This document shows, piece after piece, positions 31,138 to 31,216 of a stretch of DNA of 31,216 nt (position 1 is the first letter of the stretch; the number at the start of each line of letters is the position of its first letter). The notes under the pieces are model-generated. The model was not told the origin of the DNA. It searched no databases and was given only the letters and a program-made list of their open reading frames with translations. The DNA is from CAYJXJ01 sp964374095. GTDB lineage: Bacteria; Elusimicrobiota; Elusimicrobia; UBA1565; UBA9628. The DNA lies in the NCBI GenBank assembly GCA_964374095.1, contig CAYJXJ010000036.1:1-31216 (forward strand), in the 5' to 3' direction. The position numbers and the translations under genes were made by a program.

Positions 31138-31216
31138 CCCGGGCGGGGGGGGCGGGGGCCACTAACGCCCGGAGGTCCCCCACGCAACCCCCCCAATCGG
31201 GGGGGGGGTGGGGTTT

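Overview
The window is about 31 kb of GC-rich bacterial DNA that looks like one end of a metagenomic contig: the last ~80 bases are G-rich and break the leuS reading frame. The lineage is inferred, not proven. A dense housekeeping set, type IV pilus genes (pilB, pilT, pilC), a long proline-rich GYF-like membrane protein next to pilB, an LptE-type lipoprotein (so an outer membrane) and frequent GTG/TTG starts fit a high-GC Elusimicrobiota-like bacterium. No rRNA, tRNA or CRISPR array was seen. Bases 1-203 hold nothing I can support.

Layout. (1) 204-1605, minus: two small unknown genes and a secreted protein broken by a frameshift. (2) 1788-2932, minus: two tandem response regulators, the first reduced to its receiver domain, with a near-consensus, almost leaderless promoter. 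(3) 3079-5619: two convergent DUF4143-type AAA ATPases, each with a short inverted repeat over its start region. (4) 5704-11590, plus: comEC-nadK-recN-gltX, tightly packed and partly overlapping. (5) 11611-12170: a DksA/TraR-type zinc-finger protein with its own promoter. (6) 12199-20521, plus: the pilus locus, GYF-like protein, pilB, then an inserted nucleotidyltransferase-like pair, a stretch of gene debris with a LexA-like palindrome, then pilT-pilC behind a strong promoter. (7) 20601-24296: two convergent multi-pass GT-C-like membrane proteins. (8) 24286-26378, minus: two tetrapyrrole-methylase-fold proteins resembling borosin alpha-N-methyltransferases, one fused to TPRs and carrying a tandem 13-residue motif. 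(9) 26472-31137: uvrC (short form) divergent from rpsT, a GIY-YIG protein, then leuS-lptE-holA on the minus strand.

How the genes work together. PilB, PilT and PilC are the extension motor, retraction motor and platform of a type IV pilus. ComEC would be the DNA-uptake channel using such a pilus, although its C-terminal hydrolase domain appears dead. RecN and UvrC serve DNA repair. LeuS-LptE-HolA is a widely conserved bacterial gene order.

The best candidate for an undescribed system is the minus-strand set 26378 to 22758: methylase, TPR-methylase and GT-C-like membrane protein, joined by overlaps. Its TPR-methylase carries a duplicated RPxTIRSF-type motif that could be a substrate or docking segment. 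This is an inference from hand-read similarity and needs structural or biochemical testing.
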